A stretch of DNA of 64,000 nt from Paraburkholderia sp. Ac-20340 (lineage in GTDB: Bacteria; Pseudomonadota; Gammaproteobacteria; Burkholderiales; Burkholderiaceae): positions 62,001 through 126,000 of the forward strand of contig NZ_JAAGPR010000021.1 in NCBI RefSeq assembly GCF_017104965.1, read 5' to 3'. The notes beneath the pieces were generated by a model, which searched no databases, was not told the origin of the DNA, and saw only the letters and a program-made list of their open reading frames with translations. Each line of letters begins with the position of its first letter. Position 1 is the first letter of the stretch. Of this stretch, positions 17,250 through 25,683 are shown piece by piece. Both the position numbers and the translations under genes were made by a program.

Positions 17250-18578
17250 TCACGACGCAATGAGCCGTTGCGCGCTGAAACGCAGCCCGTCGAACAGCCG
17301 TTCGGCCACGCGAGCAGGAAAGCCTGCGGGCAGGTTCGCGCCGACGGTTTCGATCACCTGGGGCGTGCGCGCCACGAGACGCTCGATGATCGGCGCGGCA
17401 TCGGGGCCATAGTGGCAAAGCTGCGCGGTGGCGTCGAAATGGGCGCGCTTCACGTCGCGCATGCGGTAATGGCGGCTCTTGCCCCACACCGCCATCGCCA
17501 GCGTGGCCTTGTGCCACGACCACTGATTGCCGCCATCGCCTTCCACGGGCCAGATCGACATGACGTCGTAGAGCGGCGCAAGCTGAAACCGCCCGCCCGG
17601 CAGCAGACGCAGGCTGAAATTCTTCGCGTGGCCGTCGGGCGCGGCCATCATCCAGAAGGCGATCTGCGCGGCGAGAAAGGTTTCGATGTCTTCGCGCGCC
17701 GATTGCGACTGACGCAGCAGATCCGCAATCTCGCGCACACCGGGCCCGCCCTGCGCTTCGTACTTGAAATGCGGCGCAACGCCCAGCGCCTGGCAAAAAT
17801 CCTCCTGCGGCAGACGCAGCAGCGCGCCGCTGCGCGACACGGCGCGGTCGAAGCGCTCCACCGCCAGCACCTTCTGCGCGCCGAACGTGACGATGCGCGC
17901 GTTCGACACCGGCAATCCATACGCCTTGAGCACGGCCAGGCACAGCCACTCGTTTTCCACCGACGTATTGAAATCGACCTTGCGATGGCCGATAAAACCC
18001 AGCGGCAGCTTGAGAATGTGCGTGGTGGGCGTGGCGCCGTGCGGCAGCAGCCAGCGGCCGTCGTGATAAAGCAGCGCGGTCTTTTCCTGCGCGCCGGCCA
18101 GCGAAATGCGCAGTTCTTCTTCGGCGTCGCCTGCGCCTGGCAGCACCGCGCCGGACGTCTCCAGCAGCAGCCTTTCGATGGCGGCATCGTCGAGCGGCGT
18201 GCCGTCGATACGCGCGAGCGGCGCGGGCGTTTCGTCCTCGTCGAGCAGTTGGACCGCGCCCACGCAATCGCGCCCGATCGCCTTGAGCAGATCGAAGGCG
18301 TCGATGGATTCGGTGCGAAAGCGCGCGGCGATGCGCCGGCGGATCACCGCGCTATCGGGCAGCAGATTGTCGAAATAGTGATAGACGCGCGCGCCGCGCA
18401 AGGGCCGCTCGCCCAGGCCAAACGGCAGCGAAAGCGACAACGGCCGTCCTGCGTCCGAGGCTTTCCAGCCCGCGTCGTAGCGCAGTTCGGCGTCGCCGGA
18501 ACCCGTTAGCGTCCATGTGCCGACGCGCTCGCCATTGGCCCAGATCGACAGGGTGCGCGAATGCGACTTGCGGCCCAT
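17250..18578 (-). CDS. hipA: HipA-family Ser/Thr protein kinase toxin
   Basis: 442 residues, close to the E. coli HipA length. The Gly-rich loop with the autophosphorylation serine is RISLAGAQEKTALL (S159), the ATP lysine is K190 in HILKLPLG, the catalytic region is PDGHAKN (D315, N320) and the metal aspartate is D338 in LYDVMS. All key residues are intact, so it should be active. E. coli HipA phosphorylates glutamyl-tRNA synthetase and induces dormancy; whether this one has the same target is not known. The ATG comes 3 bp after the HipB stop. Confidence 0.93.
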   Translation of the reverse strand: MGRKSHSRTLSIWANGERVGTWTLTGSGDAELRYDAGWKASDAGRPLSLSLPFGLGERPLRGARVYHYFDNLLPDSAVIRRRIAARFRTESIDAFDLLKAIGRDCVGAVQLLDEDETPAPLARIDGTPLDDAAIERLLLETSGAVLPGAGDAEEELRISLAGAQEKTALLYHDGRWLLPHGATPTTHILKLPLGFIGHRKVDFNTSVENEWLCLAVLKAYGLPVSNARIVTFGAQKVLAVERFDRAVSRSGALLRLPQEDFCQALGVAPHFKYEAQGGPGVREIADLLRQSQSAREDIETFLAAQIAFWMMAAPDGHAKNFSLRLLPGGRFQLAPLYDVMSIWPVEGDGGNQWSWHKATLAMAVWGKSRHYRMRDVKRAHFDATAQLCHYGPDAAPIIERLVARTPQVIETVGANLPAGFPARVAERLFDGLRFSAQRLIAS

Positions 18579-18581
18579 CGC

Positions 18582-18848
18582 TTACCACTCCACGCGTTTT
18601 TCGCGCAGCTCGTATTCCGGGTCTTCGTCGTCGCGCGGCTGCACGCAGAGTTCGAGCTCGTAGAGCGCGAACAGCGCGAGCATCTGCTCCAGCGAGATGC
18701 TGGCCGTGCCGGTGGTTTCCAGCGCGGAAAGCCGCGGCTGGCCGATGCCGAGCGAAGCGGCGGCCTGCGTCTGGGTCAGGCCGCGTTCTTTTCTCGCCGA
18801 TTGCAGGATCTCGGCAAGCCCCGCCGGCGTGTGGACGATGATCTTCAT
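18582..18848 (-). CDS. hipB: HipB-family XRE antitoxin
   Basis: 88 residues with an XRE helix-turn-helix, LTQTQAAASLGIGQPRLSALETTG at about residues 24-47, then an acidic and Arg-rich tail (DEDPEYELREKRVEW). HipB proteins bind and neutralise HipA and repress their own operon. The ATG at 18848 follows ACAGGAAT at good spacing. It precedes hipA by 3 bp. Two palindromes upstream at 18863-18885 and 18891-18909 are the likely binding sites. Confidence 0.93.
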   Translation of the reverse strand: MKIIVHTPAGLAEILQSARKERGLTQTQAAASLGIGQPRLSALETTGTASISLEQMLALFALYELELCVQPRDDEDPEYELREKRVEW

Positions 18849-18862
18849 GCGATATTCCTGTG

Positions 18863-18909
18863 AGGCATAAACCGATTATATGCCTGTGGACGATATTCAC
18901 GCAATATCG
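18863..18909. promoter_or_regulatory. hipB: Two palindromic operators upstream of hipBA
   Basis: AGGCATA (18863-18869) and TATGCCT (18879-18885) form a perfect inverted repeat with a 9-bp spacer. Directly after, CGATATT (18891-18897) and AATATCG (18903-18909) form another with a 5-bp spacer. A wider pair, CGATATTCCTG at 18850-18860 and CAGGAAATATCG at 18924-18935, flanks both. They start 14 bp upstream of the hipB ATG. HipB autoregulation is known for the family; binding here is inferred. Confidence 0.65.
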
Positions 18910-18965
18910 CTGACACGCATAAACAGGAAATATCGCTATCGATGATATCGGACAAAGCTGCCCGA

Positions 18966-20345
18966 TCAGGCCAGCACTGCGGCCTCCCGGCGGAACGACG
19001 CGCCCGCATGGCGCTGCGGCAGCGTATCGCCTTCCTTGAACAGCTTCTGGCGCAGCGTGCCCTCTTCGTACGCCGTCTTGTAGATACCGCGATCCTGCAA
19101 TTCGGGCACGATCAGATCGACGAAATCCTCGTAACTCTCGGGCGCCACCGTGCGGCTCAGATTGAAACCGTCCACATCGGCTTCGTCGACCCAGGCCTGA
19201 AGCTCGTCCGCGACCTGCGCCGGACTGCCGACGATGGCCGGATAGCGCCCGCCCAGCTCGAACATCTCCAGCAGCGCGCGACGCGTCCAGCCGTGCTGCT
19301 TCGCCGTGCGCGTGGCCGATTCGATGGCATTGCCGGGCGTGTAATCGACCGGCTCGTCCAGATCGTATTGCGCGTAGTCGATGCCCGTGCTCGCCGCGAA
19401 ATGCGCGAGCCCCGCCTCGCGGCTCACGTAGCGCTGGTAATCCGCGAACTTTTCCTGCGCCTCGCGCCCGGTTGCGCCCGTGACCACCGCCGCGCCCACG
19501 AACACCTTCACATCGTCGGGACGCCGCCCTGCGCGCACCAGTTGCTCGCGCAGCGCGCGCACCGTCTCGCGCCCCACCGCGCGGTTGGGCGGCGAGATGA
19601 ACACGCATTCGGCGTGACGCGCGGCAAAACGCTGCCCGCGCCCGGAACTGCCCGCCTGAAACAGCACCGGCGTGCGCTGCGGCGACGGCTCGGCCAGATG
19701 ATAGCCATCGACCTTGTAATAGCGCCCCGCATGCTGCACGCGATGCACCTTCGCCGGGTCCGCATAGACGCGCGCGGCCTTGTCGCGCCGCACGGCATCG
19801 GCTTCCCAACTGCCTTCCCAGAGCTTGTAGAGCACGTCGAGATATTCGTCGGCGCGCTCGTAGCGCTCGTCGTGCGGCAACTGTCCGGCCACGCCCATCG
19901 CACGCGCCGCGCTGTCGAGATAGCCCGTGACGATATTCCAGCCGATGCGCCCTTGCGTCAGATGATCGAGCGTGGAAAAACGCCGCGCCAGCAGATACGG
20001 CGCCTCATAAGTGAGATTGACCGTCACGCCGAAACCCAGATGCTGCGTGACCGCCGCCATCGCCGGCACGAGCAGCGTGGGATCGTTCACGGGCAACTGG
20101 ATCGACTCGCGCAGCGTCACATCGACATTGCGCTGATACACATCGTAGACACCGACGATATCGGCCAGAAACAACCCGTCGAACAGACCGCGTTCGAGCG
20201 TGCGCGCGAGATCGGTCCAGTAAGCGATCTTGCGGTAATCCGCCGAACGGTCGCGCGGATGCGTCCACAAACCGTGATTGATATGGCTCACGCAATTCAT
20301 GTTGAACGCGTTGAGCAGAATGGGCTTCTTGCGGGTTTGCGGCAT
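18966..20345 (-). CDS. LLM-class flavin-dependent monooxygenase (NtaA/SnaA/DszA type)
   Basis: 459 residues of the luciferase-like TIM-barrel family that uses FMNH2 from a separate reductase. Typical segments are GLFDGLFLADIVGVYD, RIGWNIVTGYLDSAARAMG, DEYLDVLYKLWEGSWE and GVAGQL...GNAIESATRTAKQHGWT. The subfamily contains sulfone, nitrilotriacetate and desulfurising monooxygenases. The ATG overlaps the TAA of the upstream gene (TAATG), so translation is coupled. Two SfnB-like flavoproteins upstream and a MetQ-like binding protein opposite suggest release of sulfite or similar from an organosulfur compound. No flavin reductase is encoded nearby. Confidence 0.88.
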   Translation of the reverse strand: MPQTRKKPILLNAFNMNCVSHINHGLWTHPRDRSADYRKIAYWTDLARTLERGLFDGLFLADIVGVYDVYQRNVDVTLRESIQLPVNDPTLLVPAMAAVTQHLGFGVTVNLTYEAPYLLARRFSTLDHLTQGRIGWNIVTGYLDSAARAMGVAGQLPHDERYERADEYLDVLYKLWEGSWEADAVRRDKAARVYADPAKVHRVQHAGRYYKVDGYHLAEPSPQRTPVLFQAGSSGRGQRFAARHAECVFISPPNRAVGRETVRALREQLVRAGRRPDDVKVFVGAAVVTGATGREAQEKFADYQRYVSREAGLAHFAASTGIDYAQYDLDEPVDYTPGNAIESATRTAKQHGWTRRALLEMFELGGRYPAIVGSPAQVADELQAWVDEADVDGFNLSRTVAPESYEDFVDLIVPELQDRGIYKTAYEEGTLRQKLFKEGDTLPQRHAGASFRREAAVLA

Positions 20346-21586
20346 TACAAGGCTCCGTGGCGCGGCGGCAGCGCATCGTTCAGATAGAAATTGCCGATCG
20401 CGTGATACTTCCAGCGCACCGGATCATGCAGCGTGTGCGTGCGCGCGTTGCGCCAGAAACGGTCGAGCCCGAGGCCGTCGAGCGTGGCCGCCGTGCCCGC
20501 GAGTTCGAACAGACGCGAACCGGCGTCGAGCGCAATCGTCGTGGTGAGCGCACGCGCTTCGGCGACGGCGATCGAGGCTTCGGCGACCGATTGCTCGCCG
20601 GGCGCGGCCTGCGCCGCGTCCACGTAGCGGCCCGCGCGACGCACCAGCGCCTCGGCGGCACTCAGGCGCGCGTAAAGATCGCCGAATTGCGCAATCGTGA
20701 GCGGATCATCCGCGGCGCGCTCGACCCTGGCGTCGATCCACGGGCGCGAGCGTTCGCGCACGAAACGCAGCGCCGCGTCGAACGCGCCGCGCGCCTGACC
20801 GAGATCGATGGCCGCATGAATGATCTGCGCAAGCGGGCCGATGGTGGTCGCACGCTCGAACGAAGTCTGGAATGGCACGATCCATTGCGGCTCCACGCGC
20901 ACGCCGTCGAACTGCACCGAGCCGCTGCCGGTGACACGCTGGCCGAAACCGTCCCAGTCGTCGGTAATCGTCACGCCTTGAGCGGAGCGCGGCACGAACA
21001 CGAGATAGGTCACATCGCGTCCGTCCTCTTCGCGCACGACGAGCGTGGGAATCCAGTGCGCGTAGAGCGCGCCGGTGCAATAGAACTTGCGGCCATCGAT
21101 ACGCCAGCCCTGCGCGTCGCGCGAAAGCCGCGTGCGGCGCAGAAAATCCTTATGACCGATTTCGGCGAGTGCATTGCCAAAGCGCTCGCCTGCGAGTACG
21201 CGCTCATAGAAAAAGCGCTGTTGCTCCACGCTGCCGCCCACGCGCAGCACTTCGAGCGCGTAGAAATGATTCTGTGGAATCTGGCCGAGCGAACCGTCCG
21301 CTGCGGCGATGGTGGCCGTGACTTCGGCCAGCGTGCCGTTTCGCACGCCAGGGCCGCCGAATTCGCGCGGCACCGTAATCGTCCAGAGACCGCTGGCCAC
21401 GAAGGCATCGAGTTCGGCCCAGGGCAGACGGCGTTCGCGATCGCGTAGCGCGGCTTCCTGAGCAAAGGCATTCGCCAGTCGCTGCGCCGCCTCGATCGCC
21501 TGTGCATCGCTTTCGATGCGTGCGGGCGTTTGCGCAGCGTGTTCGTCATCGCGCTCCAGGAGCGCGGCAGAGATATCGACATTCAT
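20345..21586 (-). CDS. SfnB-like acyl-CoA dehydrogenase-fold flavoprotein (copy 2)
   Basis: 413 residues with the acyl-CoA dehydrogenase fold: ITVPREFGGPGVRNGTLAEV, IPQNHFYALEVL, KFYCTGALYAHW and the closing FWRNARTHTLHDPVRWKYHA. This end motif is characteristic of DszC/SfnB-type flavin monooxygenases rather than true acyl-CoA dehydrogenases. SfnB takes part in sulfur acquisition from dimethyl sulfone-related compounds in Pseudomonas. It is a tandem paralogue of the upstream gene, sharing NARTHTLHDPVRWK and IPQNHF. Its stop overlaps the start of the LLM monooxygenase by 1 nt. It may oxygenate the substrate before C-S cleavage. Confidence 0.85.
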   Translation of the reverse strand: MNVDISAALLERDDEHAAQTPARIESDAQAIEAAQRLANAFAQEAALRDRERRLPWAELDAFVASGLWTITVPREFGGPGVRNGTLAEVTATIAAADGSLGQIPQNHFYALEVLRVGGSVEQQRFFYERVLAGERFGNALAEIGHKDFLRRTRLSRDAQGWRIDGRKFYCTGALYAHWIPTLVVREEDGRDVTYLVFVPRSAQGVTITDDWDGFGQRVTGSGSVQFDGVRVEPQWIVPFQTSFERATTIGPLAQIIHAAIDLGQARGAFDAALRFVRERSRPWIDARVERAADDPLTIAQFGDLYARLSAAEALVRRAGRYVDAAQAAPGEQSVAEASIAVAEARALTTTIALDAGSRLFELAGTAATLDGLGLDRFWRNARTHTLHDPVRWKYHAIGNFYLNDALPPRHGAL

Positions 21587-21622
21587 GCGTCTATTCCCGA
21601 TCTATTCCCGATCTTTCGCCGC

Positions 21623-22885
21623 TCAATTCCACGAATGTCGCGCAGGCAGCGCGTCATTCAGGTGATAGTTGCCCAGCAGATGCAGTTTCCAGCGCACAGG
21701 GTCGTGCAGCGTATGAGTGCGCGCGTTGCGCCAATGGCGGTCGAGGTTGTGCGCCGCACGCGTGGCCGATGATCCCGCGAGTTCGAAGAGCTTTTCGCTC
21801 GCTTCCAGCGCGATGCGCGTAGTCAGCACTTTCGCCGCGGCAACCGCCACCGAAGCGCGCGCGCTGCCTTGCTCGCTCAGGCCATTGCCAAACGCTTCCA
21901 CGGCCAGCGCATCGAGCGTGCGGCCCGCATCGAGCAGCACTTCGCGCGCGGCGTGCAGGTCGATCTGCAGACGGCCGATATCGGCAATGATGTAGGGATC
22001 GTCGGCCGCGCGGGCGACGCCCGAATCCATCCACGGCCGCGCGCGATCGCGCACGAAAGCGATGGCATCGGCCACGGCAGCTTCGGCGATACCTTGATCG
22101 ATCGCCGCCTGAATGATCTGCGAAGTCGGGCCGAACAGGCCTGGTTTGTCGGCGAGTTGCCAGAGCGGCAACACGTCCTGTGGATCGATCGCGACATTGT
22201 CGAAACGTACCGTGCCGCTCGCAGTCGTTCGCTGTCCGAAGGAACTCCAGTCGTCGATGACGGTGAGACCCGCTGCATCGTGCGGCACCCAGACCTGCAC
22301 GGCGCGACCTTCATCGTCGATGGCGCGCGTGGGGACGCGATGCGCGAACAGCGCGCCCGTCGAATAGAAACGCTCGCCGTTCAGGCGCAGTCCGTCCGGC
22401 GTCGATGAGAGACGCGTCGCACCTTGCAGGATGGTGGGCGAAGCGGCCGAGCGGCGTTCGGGTCCGGCATTGCCGAATCGATGCCCCGCCAGCGCCTGCG
22501 CATAGAAACGCGCTTTCTGCGCAGGCGAGCCGCTTTCGCGCAACAGGCCCAGCACGCCAAAGTGATTCTGCGGAATCTGGCCGAAAGCGGGATCGGCGGC
22601 GCATAGCAGCACGAACACTTCGGCGAGCGTGGCGTACGAGACTTCCGCACCGCCATATTCACGCGGCACGGTCATCGCGCCCAGCCCGCTTTCGGACCAG
22701 CGCTCGAGTTCGTCCCACGGCAGCGCACGCTCGCGGTCGCGTTGCGCAGCGCCTGGCGCGGCGAATCGCGCAAGTTCGCGAGCCGCTTCGAGTGCTTCGG
22801 CATCGTTCGCAATACGCCGTACGCGGCGCGGATCGGGAAGCCGCGGCACACGCGTTGCGGCGTTGGAAAATTCACTGGTGGGCAT
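21623..22885 (-). CDS. SfnB-like acyl-CoA dehydrogenase-fold flavoprotein (copy 1)
   Basis: 420 residues, first gene of the three-gene sulfur operon. Shared family features with the next gene are MTVPREYGGAEVSYATLAEV, IPQNHFGVLGLL, RFYSTGALFAHR and HWRNARTHTLHDPVRWKLHLLGNYHLNDALPARH. The ATG at 22885 has only a weak ribosome site. The two copies differ in their central substrate region (PERRSAASPTILQG here), which suggests different substrates or a two-protein complex. A candidate sigma-54 promoter lies 41 bp upstream, in line with the known SfnR/RpoN control of sfn genes in Pseudomonas. Confidence 0.85.
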   Translation of the reverse strand: MPTSEFSNAATRVPRLPDPRRVRRIANDAEALEAARELARFAAPGAAQRDRERALPWDELERWSESGLGAMTVPREYGGAEVSYATLAEVFVLLCAADPAFGQIPQNHFGVLGLLRESGSPAQKARFYAQALAGHRFGNAGPERRSAASPTILQGATRLSSTPDGLRLNGERFYSTGALFAHRVPTRAIDDEGRAVQVWVPHDAAGLTVIDDWSSFGQRTTASGTVRFDNVAIDPQDVLPLWQLADKPGLFGPTSQIIQAAIDQGIAEAAVADAIAFVRDRARPWMDSGVARAADDPYIIADIGRLQIDLHAAREVLLDAGRTLDALAVEAFGNGLSEQGSARASVAVAAAKVLTTRIALEASEKLFELAGSSATRAAHNLDRHWRNARTHTLHDPVRWKLHLLGNYHLNDALPARHSWN

Positions 22886-23204
22886 GGCGAATCGACTGAT
22901 TTTGAATGGCGTCCCGCCTGCATGTTGCGCGGGTCATGCCAAACATTTGAACAGCGCGAACGCCAATCCCCTACCAGTTTTTCCGCGATTGCATATGACG
23001 AAACCGGCTATGCGCGCGCGTGGCGCTGCAAGCACGGGGAACAAAAACAGGGATATCGTCGATGCGGAGCGCACCCGCCTTAGCACGCCACGTAAAGTGC
23101 TTATCACGATCCCTGCGATAAACAACGCGCGCGAAATTGTTTGGTAATGATGCAGTTGCGCCCTAGCATCGCCCCATCATTCACCACGTCACGGTCGCAC
23201 AATC
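22886..23204. other. Intergenic region between divergent sulfur operon and metQ-like gene
   Basis: 319 bp without a gene. It must hold two divergent promoters. The only element I can point to is the sigma-54-like site at 22926-22941; nothing clear is visible for the plus-strand gene. Confidence 0.6.
22926..22941 (-). promoter_or_regulatory. Candidate sigma-54 promoter of the sfnB-like operon
   Basis: On the minus strand the bases read TGGCATGACCCGCGCA. The invariant GG and GC are 10 bases apart as required at -24/-12, and the -24 half is a very good match, whereas the -12 half has GCGC instead of TTGC. The start codon is 41 bp downstream. The call is moderate. Confidence 0.4.
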
Positions 23205-24047
23205 ATGAACAAGAACAAGAGAACACTGCTGGCAACGGGGCTGGCTTCGATCGCGCTGATCGCGGGCGCCGCGCTCGTACCGTTCGGCCAGACGGCTGCG
23301 GCCGCTCAACATACGGTGCGCGTGGGCATCATGTCGGGCGAAGATGAAGACGTGTGGCGCGTGGTTGCCGCCAATGCCGCGCAGCATGGCATCGACGTCA
23401 AGGTGACGACGTTCTCCGACTACACCCAGCCAAACGAAGCGCTTTCGCAGCACGATCTGGACGCCAATTCGTTCCAGCACAAGCCGTATCTGGACGCGCA
23501 GATTGCCGCGCGCCACTACACGATCGTGCCTGTGGGCTTCACCTATGTGCAGCCTATCGGCCTGTATTCGCGCAAGCATCCTTCGGTCGCGGCATTGCCG
23601 ACGGGCGCGTCGATCGGCGTGCCGAACGACCCGAGCAATGAAGGCCGCGCGCTGTTGCTGCTGCAATCGTATGGGCTGATCAAACTGCGCGACAACGTCG
23701 GCCTGCTGCCGACCGCGCGCGATATCGCAAGCAATCCGAAACAACTGAAGATCAAGGAACTCGATGCGGGTATCGTCGGCCGTGCGATTGGCGATCTGGA
23801 CGCCGCCGTGGTCAATACCGACTGGGCGGTCAAGGCGGGTATCCGCATTCCGCAGGAACGTATTGCGCAGGAGAAAGTGGACGGCAGCCCGTATCGCAAC
23901 TTTATCGCCGTGAACGAGAAAGACGCCAATGCGCCCTGGGTGCGCGATCTCGTGGCCAGCTATCAGCAGGCTAACGTGGCGGCGAAGATCAACGCGGTGT
24001 ATCACGGCACCACGTTGCCGGCCTGGAACGGCGCGCCGCAGCAGTAA
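23205..24047 (+). CDS. MetQ/NlpA-family ABC substrate-binding protein
   Basis: 280 residues. The signal peptide runs MNKNKRTLLATGLASIALIAGAALVPFGQTAAAA with cleavage near residue 34; no lipobox is seen, so it is probably soluble in the periplasm. The mature protein carries family motifs KVTTFSDYTQPNEAL, DLDANSFQHKPYLD, VGFTYVQPIGLYS and GVPNDPSNEGRALLLLQ. The family binds methionine and related compounds. No ATPase (MetN) or permease (MetI) is adjacent. Divergence from the SfnB/LLM operon suggests capture of an organosulfur compound. Confidence 0.9.
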   Translation: MNKNKRTLLATGLASIALIAGAALVPFGQTAAAAQHTVRVGIMSGEDEDVWRVVAANAAQHGIDVKVTTFSDYTQPNEALSQHDLDANSFQHKPYLDAQIAARHYTIVPVGFTYVQPIGLYSRKHPSVAALPTGASIGVPNDPSNEGRALLLLQSYGLIKLRDNVGLLPTARDIASNPKQLKIKELDAGIVGRAIGDLDAAVVNTDWAVKAGIRIPQERIAQEKVDGSPYRNFIAVNEKDANAPWVRDLVASYQQANVAAKINAVYHGTTLPAWNGAPQQ

Positions 24048-24249
24048 AGCAAACTTTGGCGGCGGGGTCCGGCCGCTTAAAACCGTTTCATGACCAACGC
24101 GGTGTTGGCGCGGCTCGAACCCGCCAACACCCGCATCACCTCTCCGCGCATTACGCCCTCCTTTCCTCCTGTCGCCTCCCAGGCCGATATCGGTTTTTCG
24201 TCCTACACTACGGAGTCGCCACCGCAACCGACAGGAAAGGAGTACCGCC

Positions 24250-24624
24250 ATGAGCGCGAAACCCGTCAAGATTCCCGGCCCGGATCATCCGATCACAATC
24301 GAGCGCAATCCGGCGCGGATCGTCGTGAAAGTGGCGGGCCAGACCATCGCGGATACGCGCCACGCCCTGACGCTGCGCGAAGCGAACTACCCGAGCGTGC
24401 TCTACATCCCGCGCGACGACGCCGATATGACGCTGCTCTCGCGTACCGATCACACCACCTACTGCCCTTATAAGGGCGACTGTTCTTATTACACGATCAA
24501 TCCGGGCGGCGACCGCTCGATCAACGCGGTCTGGACTTACGAAACGCCGTACGAAGCCGTCGCGCAGATCAAGGATCATCTGGCGTTCTATCCGGATCGC
24601 GTGGATTCGATCGAGGAACTTTAG
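24250..24624 (+). CDS. DUF427 domain protein
   Basis: 124 residues covering a single DUF427 domain, recognised by VVKVAGQTIADTRHALTLRE, YPSVLYIPRDDADMTLL, TYCPYKGDCSYYTI and the closing HLAFYPDRVDSIEEL. The function of the family is not established; structures show a small beta-tent fold. The ATG is preceded by a strong AGGAAAGGAG site. It may be co-transcribed with the downstream MDR oxidoreductase 47 bp away. Confidence 0.92.
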   Translation: MSAKPVKIPGPDHPITIERNPARIVVKVAGQTIADTRHALTLREANYPSVLYIPRDDADMTLLSRTDHTTYCPYKGDCSYYTINPGGDRSINAVWTYETPYEAVAQIKDHLAFYPDRVDSIEEL

Positions 24625-24671
24625 GGCGTCTGGCCGGTTCCATTGTCCTGCAAGGTCTTCCGGAGAAATTC

Positions 24672-25679
24672 ATGCAAGCCATCAAGCTGATCGCGCCCGC
24701 CGGGCTCGACAACCTCAAGCTCGTCGACATTGCCGCGCCCGGCGAACCCAGGGCTGGCGAAATTCGTGTGCGCGTGCACGCCAGTTCGCTCAACTATCAC
24801 GATCTGGGCGTGGTGCTCGGCCGCATGGGCGCCGCCGATGGCCGGATTCCGATGTCGGATGGCGCGGGAGTCGTGGAAGCGGTCGGCCCGGGCGTAAGCG
24901 AATTCGCCGTGGGCGATCAAGTGGTATCGACCTTCTTCCCAACCTGGATCGACGGCGCGCCCACGATTCCCGACTTCTCCACCACGCCCGGCGACGGCGT
25001 GGACGGCTATGCGCGCGAAGCCGTGATCGCGCCGGCCACGGCCTTCACGCGCAGCCCGCGCGGCTACACGCATGCCGAAGCGGCCACGCTCACGACCGCG
25101 GGTTTGACGGCCTGGCGCGCGCTGGTGGTAGACGGCGCGATCAAGGCGGGCGCAACCGTACTGGTGCTCGGCACGGGCGGCGTGTCGATCTTCGCGCTGC
25201 AGTTCGCCAAGGCGATGGGCGCGACGGTCATCGCCACCTCTTCCTCCGACGACAAACTCGAACGCGCGAAGCAACTGGGCGCGGACCACGTGATCAACTA
25301 CAAGCGCGAGCCGCAATGGTCGCGCCAGGTGCTGGAGTACACGAACGGTCTGGGTGTCGATCATGTCGTGGAAGTGGGCGGCCCTGGCACGCTCGAGCAA
25401 TCGATTCTGGCGACGCGCGTGGGCGGTCATATTGCGTTGATCGGCGTGCTCACCGGCATCGAAGGCCAGGTGCCGACGGGCACGATGATGCGCCGCCAGC
25501 AGCGCCTGCAAGGTTTGATCGTCGGCAGCCGCCAGCATCAGATCGATCTCGTGCGCGCCATCGACGCGACGGGCGTCAAGCCCGTGATCGACCGCTCGTT
25601 CCCGCTCGAAGGCATTGGCGACGCGTTCCGCCTGCAACAGGCTGGCGGACACTTCGGCAAAATTGTTCTGGAATACTGA
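24672..25679 (+). CDS. Zinc-type alcohol dehydrogenase/quinone oxidoreductase family (MDR)
   Basis: 335 residues of the medium-chain dehydrogenase/reductase superfamily: GroES-like N terminus (HASSLNYHDLGVVLGRMG), Rossmann motif VLVLGTGGVSIFALQFAKAMGATVIATSSSDDKLERAKQLGADHVINY, and C-terminal GKIVLEY. The catalytic-zinc cysteine is not seen at the usual place (SLNYHD instead of CGTD), which is typical of the NADPH quinone/enoyl reductase branch. GGAGAAA precedes the ATG. Substrate unknown; it converges on the AraC-type regulator with 4 bp between stops. Confidence 0.88.
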   Translation: MQAIKLIAPAGLDNLKLVDIAAPGEPRAGEIRVRVHASSLNYHDLGVVLGRMGAADGRIPMSDGAGVVEAVGPGVSEFAVGDQVVSTFFPTWIDGAPTIPDFSTTPGDGVDGYAREAVIAPATAFTRSPRGYTHAEAATLTTAGLTAWRALVVDGAIKAGATVLVLGTGGVSIFALQFAKAMGATVIATSSSDDKLERAKQLGADHVINYKREPQWSRQVLEYTNGLGVDHVVEVGGPGTLEQSILATRVGGHIALIGVLTGIEGQVPTGTMMRRQQRLQGLIVGSRQHQIDLVRAIDATGVKPVIDRSFPLEGIGDAFRLQQAGGHFGKIVLEY

Positions 25680-25683
25680 TCGA

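Noticed and set aside
16314..18509. Plus-strand open frame of 731 codons
   Set aside because: Antisense to the two-component system and hipA, both with intact motifs; composition is that of a shadow frame.
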